The notes beneath the pieces are model-generated. The model did no database searches, was not told where the DNA came from, and saw only the letters and a list, made by a program, of their open reading frames with translations. From NCBI GenBank assembly GCA_023376005.1, contig CM042163.1, positions 4,218,899-4,282,898 of the forward strand: a DNA stretch of 64,000 nucleotides, read 5' to 3'. Shown here one piece after another: positions 1-9,964 of this stretch. Source of the DNA: Doryteuthis pealeii. Lineage: Eukaryota > Mollusca > Cephalopoda > Myopsida > Loliginidae. Position numbers and translations under genes: made by a program. The stretch's first letter is position 1. Each line of letters opens with the position of its first letter.

Positions 1-257
1 TTTCTTTTTTCTTTTTCTCTTTTCTTTTTTCTCTTTTTCTTTTTTTTCTTTTTCTCTTTCTTTTTCTTTTTCTTTTTTCTTTTCTTCTTTTTCTTTTCTC
101 TTTTCTTTTTTCTTTTTTCTTTTCTCTTTTTTCTTTTCTTTTTCTCTTTTTTTCTTTTCTCTTTTCTTTTCTTTTCTTCTTTTTTTTTTCTTTTCTTTCT
201 TTTTCTTTTCTTTTTTCTTTTTCTTTTTTCTTTTTTCTTTTCTTTTCTTCTTTTCTT
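1..257. repeat. T/C-only low-complexity tract
   Basis: An irregular (T3-6 C)n polypyrimidine tract opens the window and continues off its left edge. It has no coding potential. Such tracts can form triplexes or assemble poorly, so its exact length should not be trusted. Confidence 0.9.
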
Positions 258-1091
258 GTTTTGTGAAAATATTAACCAAGAAAAAAAAAAAAAAAGATGG
301 CTTCTGAACTATTTCTTACTGGGAGGAGGAAAAAAATCCAAAAATCAAAGTTTGAGATTTAATAGATTTTCCTTTTTCATATTGAAGAAAAATGTAATGT
401 CATTTCTTCGTCTTTGCTTTCTTTATTTCATTTTAAAGAGTTTGTGAATTTAGAATTTGGAGGATATTAAATTATTCCTAATTCAACCAAGTGTCCTGGG
501 TATGACGTTAAACTGCATCTAGTAGCATTCCCAATTGGGTTATTTTATTTGAGGTTATAGTTATTTAATCACATTAGTTATATAGAGATCTGTAAATGGA
601 GTTCAGAACCGTTTGAATTATGCAAATATCTCCAGTGGTTCAAAAGTTATGAGAATTTAAAGCCCCAAAATTGGGGGTACAAAAGTGGACATGATTTTGT
701 TTAAAAAAATGTCAAATCACGGACCAATTCAAAACAAGAAATTCAGTATTTTTTTTACTATTTCTTTATTTTTGGAGCAATTTTGATACAATTTTACATA
801 AGAATGCAAAGTTTTATGTTCTTTCTGATTCTGCACTCAAATTGTATCTATCTCTATGCTGTATCCTATCATTTAGTACAGAATAAAATGTACAGAGAGC
901 AGCGGGTTTGTTTTTTGTTGTTTTTTTTATTTTTAATTTTTTTTTTTTTATTAAGTTTACCACAAGATTATTCAACATTTTCATTTTAATACTGCATGTA
1001 TACATATATATAGTATTAATTTAAATATATAACATCACTTTGAACTTAAAATACCGTTTTAAATACCTATTTACATGTTTTTAAACAAAGA
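258..1091. other. Non-coding, no recognisable gene
   Basis: AT-rich DNA with no ORF that looks like a protein. The only landmark is a short fragment near 485-530 matching the head of the dispersed repeat that ends in a hairpin tail (motif TGGGTATGACGTTAAACTGC). Confidence 0.5.
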
Positions 1092-1290
1092 TGGTCCACC
1101 CAAACCCGGGTGGTAGTACCTGTTAGGATACCATCTATGGGTTAAATAGATTTAAAAAATTAATAAAATAAACAGTATTAAAGTGTTTAAAAAAAATTGA
1201 ATACACAGCAAGAATGAATAAAACAAAATGTCTTCGGCATAAAATAACCCAACAAGGGTTGACATGCCGTAAAATCCAACCAACCCACCA
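1092..1290 (+). repeat. Dispersed hairpin-tail repeat, 5'-truncated copy
   Basis: This copy contains the family core (GGTAGTACCTGTTAGG, CCATCTATGGGTTAAATAGA) and ends in the hairpin tail GGCAT...AACCC...GGGTT...ATGCC followed by AACCAACC. At least seven more copies in the window share core and tail, cut at different 5' points. That pattern is expected for target-primed retrotransposition. Confidence 0.75.
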
Positions 1291-1638
1291 ACTTCATTCA
1301 ATCAAATATTTGGATTGATATCCTCATCACTTTGATAATATTATTTCATCTGGTGGGTTCTTTTGCCTTTCTCATCAAGGGGAACATTGCATCTAGTAAT
1401 GTAATATATTGTCTGATCAGTGCACCCAAGGACCAGGCTGAATAGGAAGTGCATGGGGGTCAGGTGCAGCCTGGAAACGAAAACAGGATGTGGCCCTGAC
1501 CTGACCTGACCTTTAGCACCTGGAAATGCAGGTGAACATTTGGCATGATTTAGGTGCAGAAATCTGTAGGCGTAGCCCATAGCCAATGAAAACACCCTGC
1601 GTGGGCAAAGAGGTGTGTCTACAGAAAAACTGCGTAGG

Positions 1639-1865
1639 TGTCACGAACAAAGAGGCGTGACACCGGGGGTCAGACTACAATAAAAGAAGCCCGTAGAGAG
1701 ACAACGATCAGGTTCGAGATCACTTGAAAAGAACTCCCGAAGGCTCCACGTTTGCGTAACCCTGCCAACAACTCTCAGCTGTACACAACCGAGGGAATAA
1801 ACATCTCATCTTACATTTTCCTAAATACAAGTGTTTGTGTTCTTTGACGGGTCCAGAGTGTAACA
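1639..1865 (+). mobile_element. Possible solo LTR
   Basis: The segment begins TGTCACGAAC and ends GAGTGTAACA, giving TG...CA ends. It holds a TATA-like AATAAAAGAAG and, further on, a poly(A) signal GGGAATAAAC followed by a TGTGTTCT element. That order (promoter, AATAAA, GT-rich) is what an LTR shows. The flanking 5-mers (gtagg and gtaat) match only partly, so the target duplication is weak and the exact ends are uncertain. No internal retrotransposon coding region adjoins it. Confidence 0.45.
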
Positions 1866-2522
1866 GTAATTCTGATGAGGAGGGGGGAGAAACTTTCCCC
1901 TCTCTCCTCCACCTCGCTAGTCAAGTGACAAAAATTTGTCTAACCCAGAAAATTTTAAATTTTTGTTTGGCACAGGGTGGGGGGTGGGGGTGATATTGAT
2001 GAATTCTTTTAGAGATGAAAGAAAAAGACAAAACATGTGATAAGGACATTAGTCTATAAACCCACTCAAATATTTTATCACAAAACTTAATACCGACCTT
2101 TTCTCTTTTTTTTTTTTTTTTTTTTGTTTTACTTCACATATTTGTGAGTTTTTGTTTTTGTTTTGACCAACCCAAATTTTGTAGACATTAATCTTTTATC
2201 TTTGTTTTTTATATTAAAGTTCAACAAAATTGCTGAAAATATTTGGAGAATCTGTTTTTATGAAAATTGTGATTATAGATTTTGTATAAACTTATTGTTA
2301 CTGTGACAGCATTCACCCTGGGTCAGTCGAGTCAGCTCCAACCAATGAATTCACCTGTGATAAATTCATGGAAAGAGTAAAAGGGAATAGGAAATTCACA
2401 AGCAGTCCCCAAACCCTACATGTATACCCTGGTCAGGGGAAGTAGATGCCATGGTTTGTCACAGATTTTTCACTGACGCTGTGACAAGTATGCCAAAAGC
2501 TGTTGATTCCTGAGGATGGAGA

Positions 2523-2862
2523 TGCCCTTTGACAGTTAAACACTTATTCATGGAATGCAGGTTTTTTGCTCACATCAGAAACCGTTATTTTAAAGCAAAC
2601 AATATGAAAGATCTGTTTGAAAATGTCAACATGGAGGATATTCTCTCCTTTTTGAGGGAAACAAAAATGTACCATAGAATATAGACATGAAACAAACCAA
2701 TACCATACAACATAACCCCCAATAATGCTAACACATTGTTAAAACCAATTACTAAAAGTATATATATAAATACACTATGTATTAAATCATAACTGGTAGG
2801 TATGACATAACCCCCGGACGGGTTGATATGGCGTTAAAATCAATAAACAAACAAACAAACAA
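2523..2862 (+). mobile_element. Non-LTR retrotransposon 3' end (jockey/I-like)
   Basis: Positions 2523-2684 encode, up to a TAG stop, the last 53 residues of a LINE ORF2. They show a CPLTVKHLFMEC zinc-knuckle remnant and the typical ending DILSFLRETKMYHRI. This C-terminal pattern (C...H...C, then LFENV...ILSFL) is widespread in jockey/I-clade elements. A 3' UTR of about 175 bases follows and ends ATAACCC...GGGTTGATATGGCG with (AAAC)n. Other 3' ends of the same family lie at 5243-5420, 26120-26315 and 38975-39115. All upstream coding sequence is missing, so the copy is a dead 5'-truncated insert. Confidence 0.75.
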
Positions 2863-3062
2863 TGCCCTTTGGATTTTCATCAGAGCCCCTTTGGTCAGGT
2901 TGAGGCTGTAATACCACTGGTTGCCAGACCGGTCTGCTTTGGGTGGCCCTACCAGGGATTTAAGTTCCCGACAGCATGGCTTTGACACTACCAAGTTTAC
3001 AATCCTGCTGCAAAGAGGAGAGGTTGGACTCTAGAAATAATGTCCTATTCATTACTCTCTTA

Positions 3063-3067
<5 letters not shown>

Positions 3068-3109
<42 letters not shown>
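3068..3109. repeat. Poly(T) run, 42 bases
   Basis: Uninterrupted T run. It may be the poly(A) tail of a minus-strand retroposed copy or plain slippage. No element with a clear boundary adjoins it. Confidence 0.85.
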
Positions 3110-3113
<4 letters not shown>

Positions 3114-3240
3114 CCCCCTAATTAATTCCAAAAGAAAAAGAAATTGACCTTGTGTCGCTTCTTGCTCATGCCGAAGGATGTGTAAATACTAACAATGGCT
3201 TTTAAGATGGGCCAGTTATTCATCTTTCAAATGCAAATCT

Positions 3241-3532
3241 GTTAAAATGCATCTAATGGTAAAGTTCCAATTCTAGAGCACTGGGTAATGTAGAGTACCT
3301 GTTCATCATCATTACTCCCAGGTCCACTCTGACCCAGAGTGGCAGTACCTCTTATAGTCCATCTATTGGTTAAATTGAAAAAACAAAAAAACATGCATTT
3401 ACAAAAATGTTTAAAAAAAAAAAAGATTAAGTTTTTTAAAAATTGACTACTCATCAAGCATGACTAGAACAAAATATCTTTGGCATAAAATAACCCAACA
3501 AGGTCTGACATGCCATAAAATCTAACCAACCA
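3241..3532 (+). repeat. Dispersed hairpin-tail repeat
   Basis: Contains the family core (GCATCTAATGGTAAAGTTCC, CAGGTCCACTCTGACC) and the tail GGCATAAAATAACCC...ATGCC with CCAACCAA. It lacks the first 250-300 bases found in the longest copies. Confidence 0.75.
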
Positions 3533-3803
3533 AATCTGTCCAGATTATTCAATACTTACAAATTAATACTCTAATATTTTTATCTGATTTGTGATTTTTC
3601 CAACAGTAAAAAGAACAAAAAAGAAAATAATATGGAAAATCAAATTGATATGTTTTGATATTGCTACAATGTCTTTTTCTTCTTCTCAATGGATTTATTA
3701 TTCCACTTGCATAGAAATTGGAGGCACTTGTTGTGTAACGGTTATCATCATAGAAAGTGGACACATTACCAAAGTTCAAATCCTAAATGAGATTGTTTAC
3801 ATA

Positions 3804-4020
3804 TTCCTATAGCACTGATACCCTTGGAAAAGGTATGAATCCAACTATTCACCCTCCAGTAGAGCAAACTGGGTTATTTAAACCTTGGTATGGCCAAAAC
3901 TCTAAATTCAAATCTGTTGTAGACCTGGAGAAGGATGGGCCTCACCAGGCTATTCCTGCTCAAGGCACACGCTACACGAGTAGCCCTCTCCCCCATGACC
4001 AAACCAGGTTACAAGATATG
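3804..4020 (+). repeat. SINE fragment (GGTATGAATCCAA family)
   Basis: Shares ACCCTTGG.AAAGGTATGAA, a CCCTCCAG segment and a closing CTCTAAATTCAAA segment with the fuller SINE at 4920-5196. The tRNA-like head is missing here. The open frame that crosses it is accidental. Confidence 0.55.
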
Positions 4021-4919
4021 TAATTCAACAATCACCAGCCATTAATTTATAGCCAGGATTCTACAACGCACTCCCCTTGTCCCCACCAAATTAATACCAA
4101 GAAATTTGGGATACTAAAAGACAACAAAAAAATAAACAAAAAACGTGTGTGTGTTATGGGTCCAATTGGAGAAAATTAGCTCAGTTGGAGAAACCACAAG
4201 GTTCCTCGTTCGATAGCGTAACAGGGATTCAGATGCAAAATAATCATATACACTTTAACTTTACACACACACACACAAAACCAATAAAAGCAAACACCTG
4301 GTGATTAAATTTAAAACATACACAGATGTACAATGACCACTCCTACCCACCTGTGATTAGAGAGGAGGAGGGAGGGAAAGATGTGTGTGTGTGTGTGAAA
4401 TCAGAAAGTAATTAAACTGCCTGAAGAAGAATTAAAGTTTTTGGAAAGTCAAAATTCAAACTATTTTGCAGACCTTTTTTATAATCTATATATAAAAGAA
4501 ATAAGAAAGTTTGGTATGTACATGTCGACTTATAACTCCGAAAAGAAACGCCGCTCAGATTTGAAATCTTGCGTACACCATGAAACACACAAAATTTGGC
4601 TTTTTATTTTTACTAATTAAGTGATATAATTCAATAGTTAAAAAGAAAATTTAAAAATATTATATACAGATCCTCCGACCCACCCCACTCCACTCCTGTC
4701 GACGTGAATTTTGAACTTCCAAGACAGGCCCACCCAATAACCAAGATAGGACTATTAGTATATAAAATATTAAGATTCAACCATATTAATCTTAACTATC
4801 AGTTTCATGCAATAATAAAATCTCTCATAACTCAAAAGATATAAAAAGTTTTATCACCTGATGATCATGAAAACTTGAAACTGTCAGTTGCAGTTAATGT
4901 TTATTTATATATCAAATGA

Positions 4920-5196
4920 ATGGAGGCGTGTGGTCTAATAGGCGTAGGAAATGGACTCGTCAACGCGAGTTCAATTCCTGGACGAAGCTGTTGGAATTTC
5001 ACATGGCGCTAATACCCTTGGGAAAGGTATGAATCCAATTCTCCCTCCAGCTATGGGTAAATAACAGGGCAGACTGGACTCTTTAACCATGGCTAGGTAA
5101 CCAGTCTAGGAGAAGGAAAACTCTGAATTAAAACCTGCTAAACTCCGCTTAAGAAATTGACCTTGTGTCGCATCCTGCTCGTGCGGAGGGGTTGGT
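4920..5196 (+). repeat. tRNA-derived SINE
   Basis: The head GGCGTGTGGTCTAATAGGCG resembles an internal pol III A box and CGAGTTCAATTCCTGG a B box, about 35 bases apart as in a tRNA. A non-tRNA body follows (CCTTGGGAAAGGTATGAATCC, CTCCAGCTATGGG), then a tail containing TTGACCTTGTGTCGC. Other copies or pieces lie near 3804, 17108, 22500, 29038, 48868 and 49340. Confidence 0.65.
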
Positions 5197-5242
5197 AAAT
5201 ATATATATATATATATCAAATGAATAAAAGAACACACACACA

Positions 5243-5420
5243 CACACACAAATCAATACCATACAACATAACCCCCAATAATTTTAACACATTATTAAAA
5301 GCAATTACTAAAAGTATATATATAAATACACTATGTATTACATCATAACCGGTAGGCATGACATAACCCCGGACGGGTTGATATGCCGTTAAAATCAATA
5401 AATAAACAAACAAACACACA
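5243..5420 (+). mobile_element. 3' UTR of jockey/I-like LINE
   Basis: Near-identical to the 3' UTR at 2690-2862 (ATACCATACAACATAACCCC, TACTAAAAGTATATATATAA) and ends in the tail GACATAACCCCGGACGGG...ATGCCG with (AAAC)n then (CA)n. No coding part remains. Confidence 0.7.
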
Positions 5421-5727
5421 CACACACAAATATTGATGGAATTTATACACAATCCTTTTGCTGTACTTCCAGAGAATTCCAAAGATATACATTGTTTCAT
5501 TTGCTATATTTTTTCTATTGCATAAACAGAAGACTGCACACCATGGAGTATGCAATGATACACACAGAAATGTTTATTGAATTTGCACACATACACATTT
5601 ATTTTGCTTAACTTTTAGAGAATTCAAGATATACATCTATCTATCTATATACATATATAAAGGACAGTTGTTATGTATGTCCAGAGGAAACTAAGAAAAT
5701 AAAACAATCAATAACAAAATAAATATA

Positions 5728-6272
5728 CAGGGTGTCCCAGAAGTCGTGCACCATGTATGAAAATACATATAAAAAGTATAAAAAGACATATGAATATCAA
5801 TTTTATTCATCATAATCATAATGCACAAGATGCACTTTGTACGGATGAAATTTCTGTGTCTTAAGAATACAATGTACTGATGATTTGCTAATCGTAAGCT
5901 CCTGGCTTATTTTCCTTACTGATTTCACGGGGCTTCTAGCAACATTCGCCAAAACCATAGTTGATGTTGCTTCATCAGTTGCACTCTTTCGTCGACCACA
6001 TCTCTCGCGGTCAGCAACTGAGCCAGTTTCTTGGAAACGTTTTATCAAACGGCAGACAGTGGTATGGTTCAATTTTTTTTTTTTTCTCACTCGGGATGAG
6101 TGCAGTTGAATTCTTCAGCTACAGAGCGGTATGTAGCCCCATCTCTTCCAAACATAAAAAAAACAATTTAACTCTTTCTTGTATTGTTAATTTCTCACCC
6201 ATATCCAATAAAATCTGAAAAACAAAAAAAAAAAAAACAAATTATATGGTGCGCGACTTCTGCGACACCCTG
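5728..6272 (-). mobile_element. mariner-type MITE (internally deleted Tc1/mariner)
   Basis: A 545-bp element with 27-bp terminal inverted repeats that match at 25 of 27 positions (left begins CAGGGTGTCCCAGAAG, right ends CTTCTGCGACACCCTG). TA dinucleotides flank it at 5726-5727 and 6273-6274, the standard Tc1/mariner target duplication. It keeps only the N-terminal DNA-binding part of a transposase and no DDE/D catalytic region, so it could move only with a transposase supplied in trans. It sits inside a Helitron-like repeat. Confidence 0.85.
5803..6090 (-). pseudogene. Transposase N-terminal HTH fragment
   Basis: The minus frame reads a helix-turn-helix segment, TTVCRLIKRFQETGSVADRE, then GRRKSATDEATS, a second helical block with VRKISQELTISKSSVHCIL, and KFHPYKVHLVHYDYDE. 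This is the paired-type DNA-binding start of a Tc1/mariner-superfamily transposase, as I recall the family. The frame stops before the DDE/D domain, consistent with the internal deletion that produced the MITE. The lysine run at the start of the open frame comes from an A-rich stretch and is not a real N-terminus. Confidence 0.75.
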
Positions 6273-6340
6273 TATATACACACATTCACTGACACCAGAG
6301 CTTGCTTTTAGTGCAAAAATAATGATTTTGTTTTATACTA

Positions 6341-6496
6341 GTTTTAATAAACAATAAGGACCGTCTAAGTTACATACTCAAATTTAGAGTGTATATAGTA
6401 TAAGGTTGTTATTTATTCTATGCATTGGCAATTTTGAGTAATAGGACATAGTTTTGGTTACCAACGAATTGAGACCAAATCTTCATTATTAATAGA
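6341..6496 (-). mobile_element. Helitron 5' terminus fragment (family B)
   Basis: On the minus strand it starts TCTATTAATAATGAAGATT after a host A, the same 5' end as the element at 54411-54817. The similarity runs inward through AACAATAAGGACCGTCTAA. The 3' hairpin and CTAG end are absent, so this is a partial copy. Confidence 0.5.
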
Positions 6497-7424
6497 TCTG
6501 CGAAGATATTTAAAAATTAGGATTGGAATAATAAGAGAAGTGAAAGTCATTGGTTGCGTTCGTCATTGAAATATAAATCAATTATGTAAGACCAAATTAA
6601 TCAGTGGAGCTGCGAGACTAACATTTTATTATACCCCCCCTACACACACACACACACACACCAGTTGTTTCTTGTTGAAAATATTTCTTTTGTTACTTGT
6701 TCTTCTTTCTATAGTTTCCTTCCTGTCTACTGTTCATTTAGAGCATTAAGTGAAAATCCCTCGGCACCCCAGAAGATTTTGTTCTGGGCAACTGTTTCCA
6801 GCTGGTCCCTCCAGTCACTCTTACTGCCTTTGTCTCCCTCTCTACTAATCTACAAGTCCCCTTTGACCTCTTGATTCTCTATGGATTAGTGCATCCTTAT
6901 GGCACTCAGGGGGGTGGAGTGGGAGGGTGGGGGGTGCTAAGTGTGTGTGATATCCACCTCCACTTTTGTCTCTCTTCTGAGGTTTTGATTAGTTCTCCAC
7001 TCCACCCCCCTCCAAGTTGGGGGGGGTGGATATTTTCTCAGGCCACCTGATATTCAGGATGTATGGTAGTCATTTCTGTTTTGGTCAGTACTGTTAGTCA
7101 TTCACTCAGGTCCACAGACAAAAACTACTTTTTCACATTTTGATTTTTGTAAAAGAAACAATCCCTAGTTTCATATCCTGCCTTGTTATCCCCACCCACT
7201 TGGGCCAATTTGCTGACTATGCTCCCAGGGAGCTCTCTCTATAAGTTGCTTCAGAAATTTTGGGGATACATTGTTTTCAAGGCTTAAAAAAAAATATTAC
7301 AAATGTTTTAATCGTGGTTTTTATTTATTATTTATTTATTATTAATATTATTGTACATTTTTGTTATATTCTAAATTGTTCATAAGTATTAAAATATGTA
7401 AAATGACATCATTTACTAAAAGAC
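6497..7424. other. Non-coding stretch
   Basis: No coding exon or known element is recognisable. A (CA)n tract lies near 6643-6660 and G/C-run sequence near 6908-7030 (GGGGGGGTGGA). Confidence 0.5.
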
Positions 7425-8017
7425 AAGACCGCCCTGTCGGCTGGGGCGTTAGAATGCACCGACTGCACCTCTGCAGAGGGGTAAGATTCCCCCCAATGAG
7501 GCCACCTGTTGGCCGTGGGTGGCGACCGGTGATGCTTAAGGATAGAGCCCAGGTGGATGAGCAGTTCATGACATGCAATACTCCACTTTGGCCCTATCTT
7601 GGGCTAGACAGGCGGTCGGAGAGGCCCCCTCCGATCAATCAGCTGGTCACATCAAGCCCTAGTACCTTATGATTTTCCCAACCCTATTGCCCTTATGGCA
7701 AGCCCCAACCCCTTTTTATCATATGGGTGCTAGAAGGCAGTGGCTGCGGGTCTATATGTCCTGGGAATGACGTTAAACTCTATCTGATGGTGAGGTTCCA
7801 GTTCTGGAGGTTTGGGGAATGTTGAGCACCCTTTCATCACCATTGCTCCCTGATCCACTCTGACCCGGAGTGGTAGTACCTGTTAGGGTCCCATCTATGG
7901 GTTAAATAGAAAAATGTATTTTTAAAAAAAATTGTATTATCCATTAAGAATTTATTTATTTCAAAACTTTATCGGCATTAAATGACCCACTGAGGTTGAT
8001 ATGCCGTAAAACAAAAC
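7425..8017 (+). repeat. Dispersed hairpin-tail repeat, near full length
   Basis: One of the longest copies, about 590 bases. It runs GACCGCCCTGTCGGCTGGGG, CGACTGCACCTCTGCAGAGG, GGCTAGACAGGCGG, then the shared core GGTAGTACCTGTTAGGGTCC, and ends GGCATTAAATGACCC...ATGCCGTAAAACAAAAC. It encodes no protein I recognise. Antisense long copies near 53108 and 60880 define the same left end. Confidence 0.75.
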
Positions 8018-8597
8018 AAACTAAAAGACAAGAGCAATTGTTTGCCTAGTAAAATTCTCACTTCACTCGACAAAAACTAAGTCCTTTATCCTTTTCAATT
8101 TGAAAGGCTGAATCACAGTTCATCTAACAATAGGAGATTCAATTATTTCCTAGTTGAGTAATATGAGTGACCCAGAAAAAAACAGAACCCAAATTATTTA
8201 TTCATTTTCCCATTAAACTAACCCTAAACCCAAACCCTTGTTGGACTTAATTTTAATTTTTTTTTTAAGTTTAACAATTTTATTACAAAATTTGTGGGTT
8301 CTGTTTTTTTCTGGGTCACCCTGTAATATTATGTTACTCAACTAGGAAATAACCGGAGATTCTTTCTCACATGAGGATATAATGCTTATGATCTATCCTT
8401 AACAGACTATTGCTGGGGAATTTGATTCTAACCAAGTGTTCTATACATAAATGTCTTTGTTACAAGCAAAGATTAATTTAGCCACAGGCAATATAATAAC
8501 AACAATGACTGGTAGTGTTTAATCAGTTTTTTGTTTTCCTCTTTATCTACTATGAACAGTAAAATCTGTATTTTATGCATAATAGTAAGTTGTAAAA

Positions 8598-8830
8598 TCG
8601 GCAGAGTGGCCTATTGTTGGTATCAGCCAGACAATGAGGAAGTCTATCCCCTTTTTGCTAGTGCTAGACCAGGGAGGTTTTGTTTTTGTATTTGAGATGA
8701 AGCACCCCACTTTACCACACAGATCCAAGATGTGCTACTTATGTGCTGAGTTGACAAAGACCAATATTGAACCTGGAATCTTGTGGTCCAGAGGTGGATG
8801 CTCTACCGACTGAACTAAACCAGCCCCCAC
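8598..8830 (-). repeat. tRNA-derived SINE (family 2)
   Basis: Read on the minus strand, the element opens with TTTAGTTCAGTCGGTAGAGC, a clear tRNA A-box region. CAGGTTCAATATT (B box) follows at tRNA-like spacing, then a body including ATCAGCCAGAC read in the opposite sense. It cannot fold as an intact tRNA acceptor stem. Copies at 18098, 33126, 61528 and 63718 share body or head. Confidence 0.7.
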
Positions 8831-8954
8831 CCACACCCAATACTTTTTCAATTACGTCAGTTAAATTTATTGGCAATTCATCTATCTATATAAGAAGCCT
8901 TCATGCAAATTGCACATCAATATGATATATAAAGTTAATGTAGCGTGGATGTGG

Positions 8955-9110
8955 AATCAATGGTGCCTGGTTACTGACAGTTTCTCACCTATGCACTCTT
9001 CAGAAACTATCAATAACCAGGTACTGTTGACTCCTTGTCCACAATACCTTAACTTAGATATAAATGCTCTATCAATGATATTGAGCCTGGTTTACTTATA
9101 AATATAGCAC
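8955..9110. repeat. Foldback repeat with (TA)n at its end
   Basis: An imperfect inverted repeat: CTGGTTACTGACAGTTTCT is followed about 16 bases later by AGAAACTATCAATAACCAG. A shared flank follows (CAATGATATTGAGC, TTACTTATAAA, ATAGCACCC). The flank recurs at 30080-30195 and parts of the arms at 51290-51385. Confidence 0.6.
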
Positions 9111-9112
9111 CC

Positions 9113-9118
<6 letters not shown>

Positions 9119-9161
<43 letters not shown>
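9119..9161. repeat. (TA)n microsatellite
   Basis: About 21 uninterrupted TA units directly after the foldback repeat. Confidence 0.95.
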
Positions 9162-9167
<6 letters not shown>

Positions 9168-9435
9168 CAACTTTGACTTCCATTTCTCTTGCTTTTTATT
9201 AGAGATTATTTAAAATTCTCTCTAAAAATCAGATATACTACAACAAAATTGTTGATTTTGCAATTAGATTTTCACTGACATTCCAAATAGAAAACATAAA
9301 AAATGAAATGTCATTTGATTTCAAACTTTTTTTTTCACAAAAATAATGATAATCATTTCCAATTATTAATCTTAAAATGGTTTTAACATTTGCCAAAGAC
9401 GTAGACCATCATATATAAATACATGCATAGATCAA

Positions 9436-9439
<4 letters not shown>

Positions 9440-9477
<38 letters not shown>
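9440..9477. repeat. (TA)n microsatellite
   Basis: About 19 TA units between foldback and MITE sequence. Confidence 0.95.
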
Positions 9478-9482
<5 letters not shown>

Positions 9483-9524
9483 CTGATTTACCAACACTCA
9501 AAACCCACAAAAAAACTATTTACT

Positions 9525-9745
9525 TGTTGAGAATTTTTTAAGTCCAGAGTCCCTTTCCTCTAAGGATTTATCAAAAAATGGCTAAAAATGGCCTTTTTAT
9601 TTAAAGTTACCTATTATTTCCCTAAATATAAGTCTTCTAAATCTGTTTAATATTACATTTAAACAAAGGCTATCGTTTGGAGCAGATTAGGAAAATGAAT
9701 GTGACTTCTGGCCGGGCAGAATGAGGTGGTATAGGACATTAAGAG
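9525..9745 (-). mobile_element. TTAA-flanked MITE, copy 1
   Basis: Matches the 43593-43816 element base for base over long stretches (GGATTTATCAAAAAATGG, AAACAAAGGCTATCG, GAATGTGACTTCTGG). It ends GGACATTAAGAG followed by TTAA at 9746-9749. The opposite end has lost its outer dozen bases. Confidence 0.7.
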
Positions 9746-9964
9746 TTAATACATACCTATTAATCATATAGACCAAAAAATTATACATTGAAAATTCCAG
9801 ATCTATATTCAGCTAATAACTATGCATAAGGCTACAGACTTATTGATTTACACACACACCCCACCCCACCCAATGTGCTGTGACTAAGTTTTTCTTTATT
9901 TTTAACTTGTGTGATTTTGAATTTTATTTAATTACTGTCCAATGTGATAGCAACAAATCTGTCA

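Larger units (their letters stand above)
5653..6340 (+). mobile_element. Helitron-like 5' part, interrupted by a MITE
   Basis: The sequence from AAAGGACAGTTGTTATG to AAATATA, resuming after the mariner-type insert with TACACACATTCACTGACACC, matches the start of the Helitron-like element at 23868 (AAAGGGCAGTTGTGTG ... AAATATATATACACATTAAA). The 23868 copy therefore shows the uninterrupted arrangement. Its own 3' terminus is missing here. Confidence 0.55.

Noticed and set aside
1341..1595. 84-residue minus open frame
   Set aside because: No homology I can recognise and no splice or composition support. Probably chance in a less AT-rich stretch.
7361..7672. 103-residue plus open frame
   Set aside because: It spans the head of the dispersed hairpin-tail repeat, and other copies do not keep the frame open.
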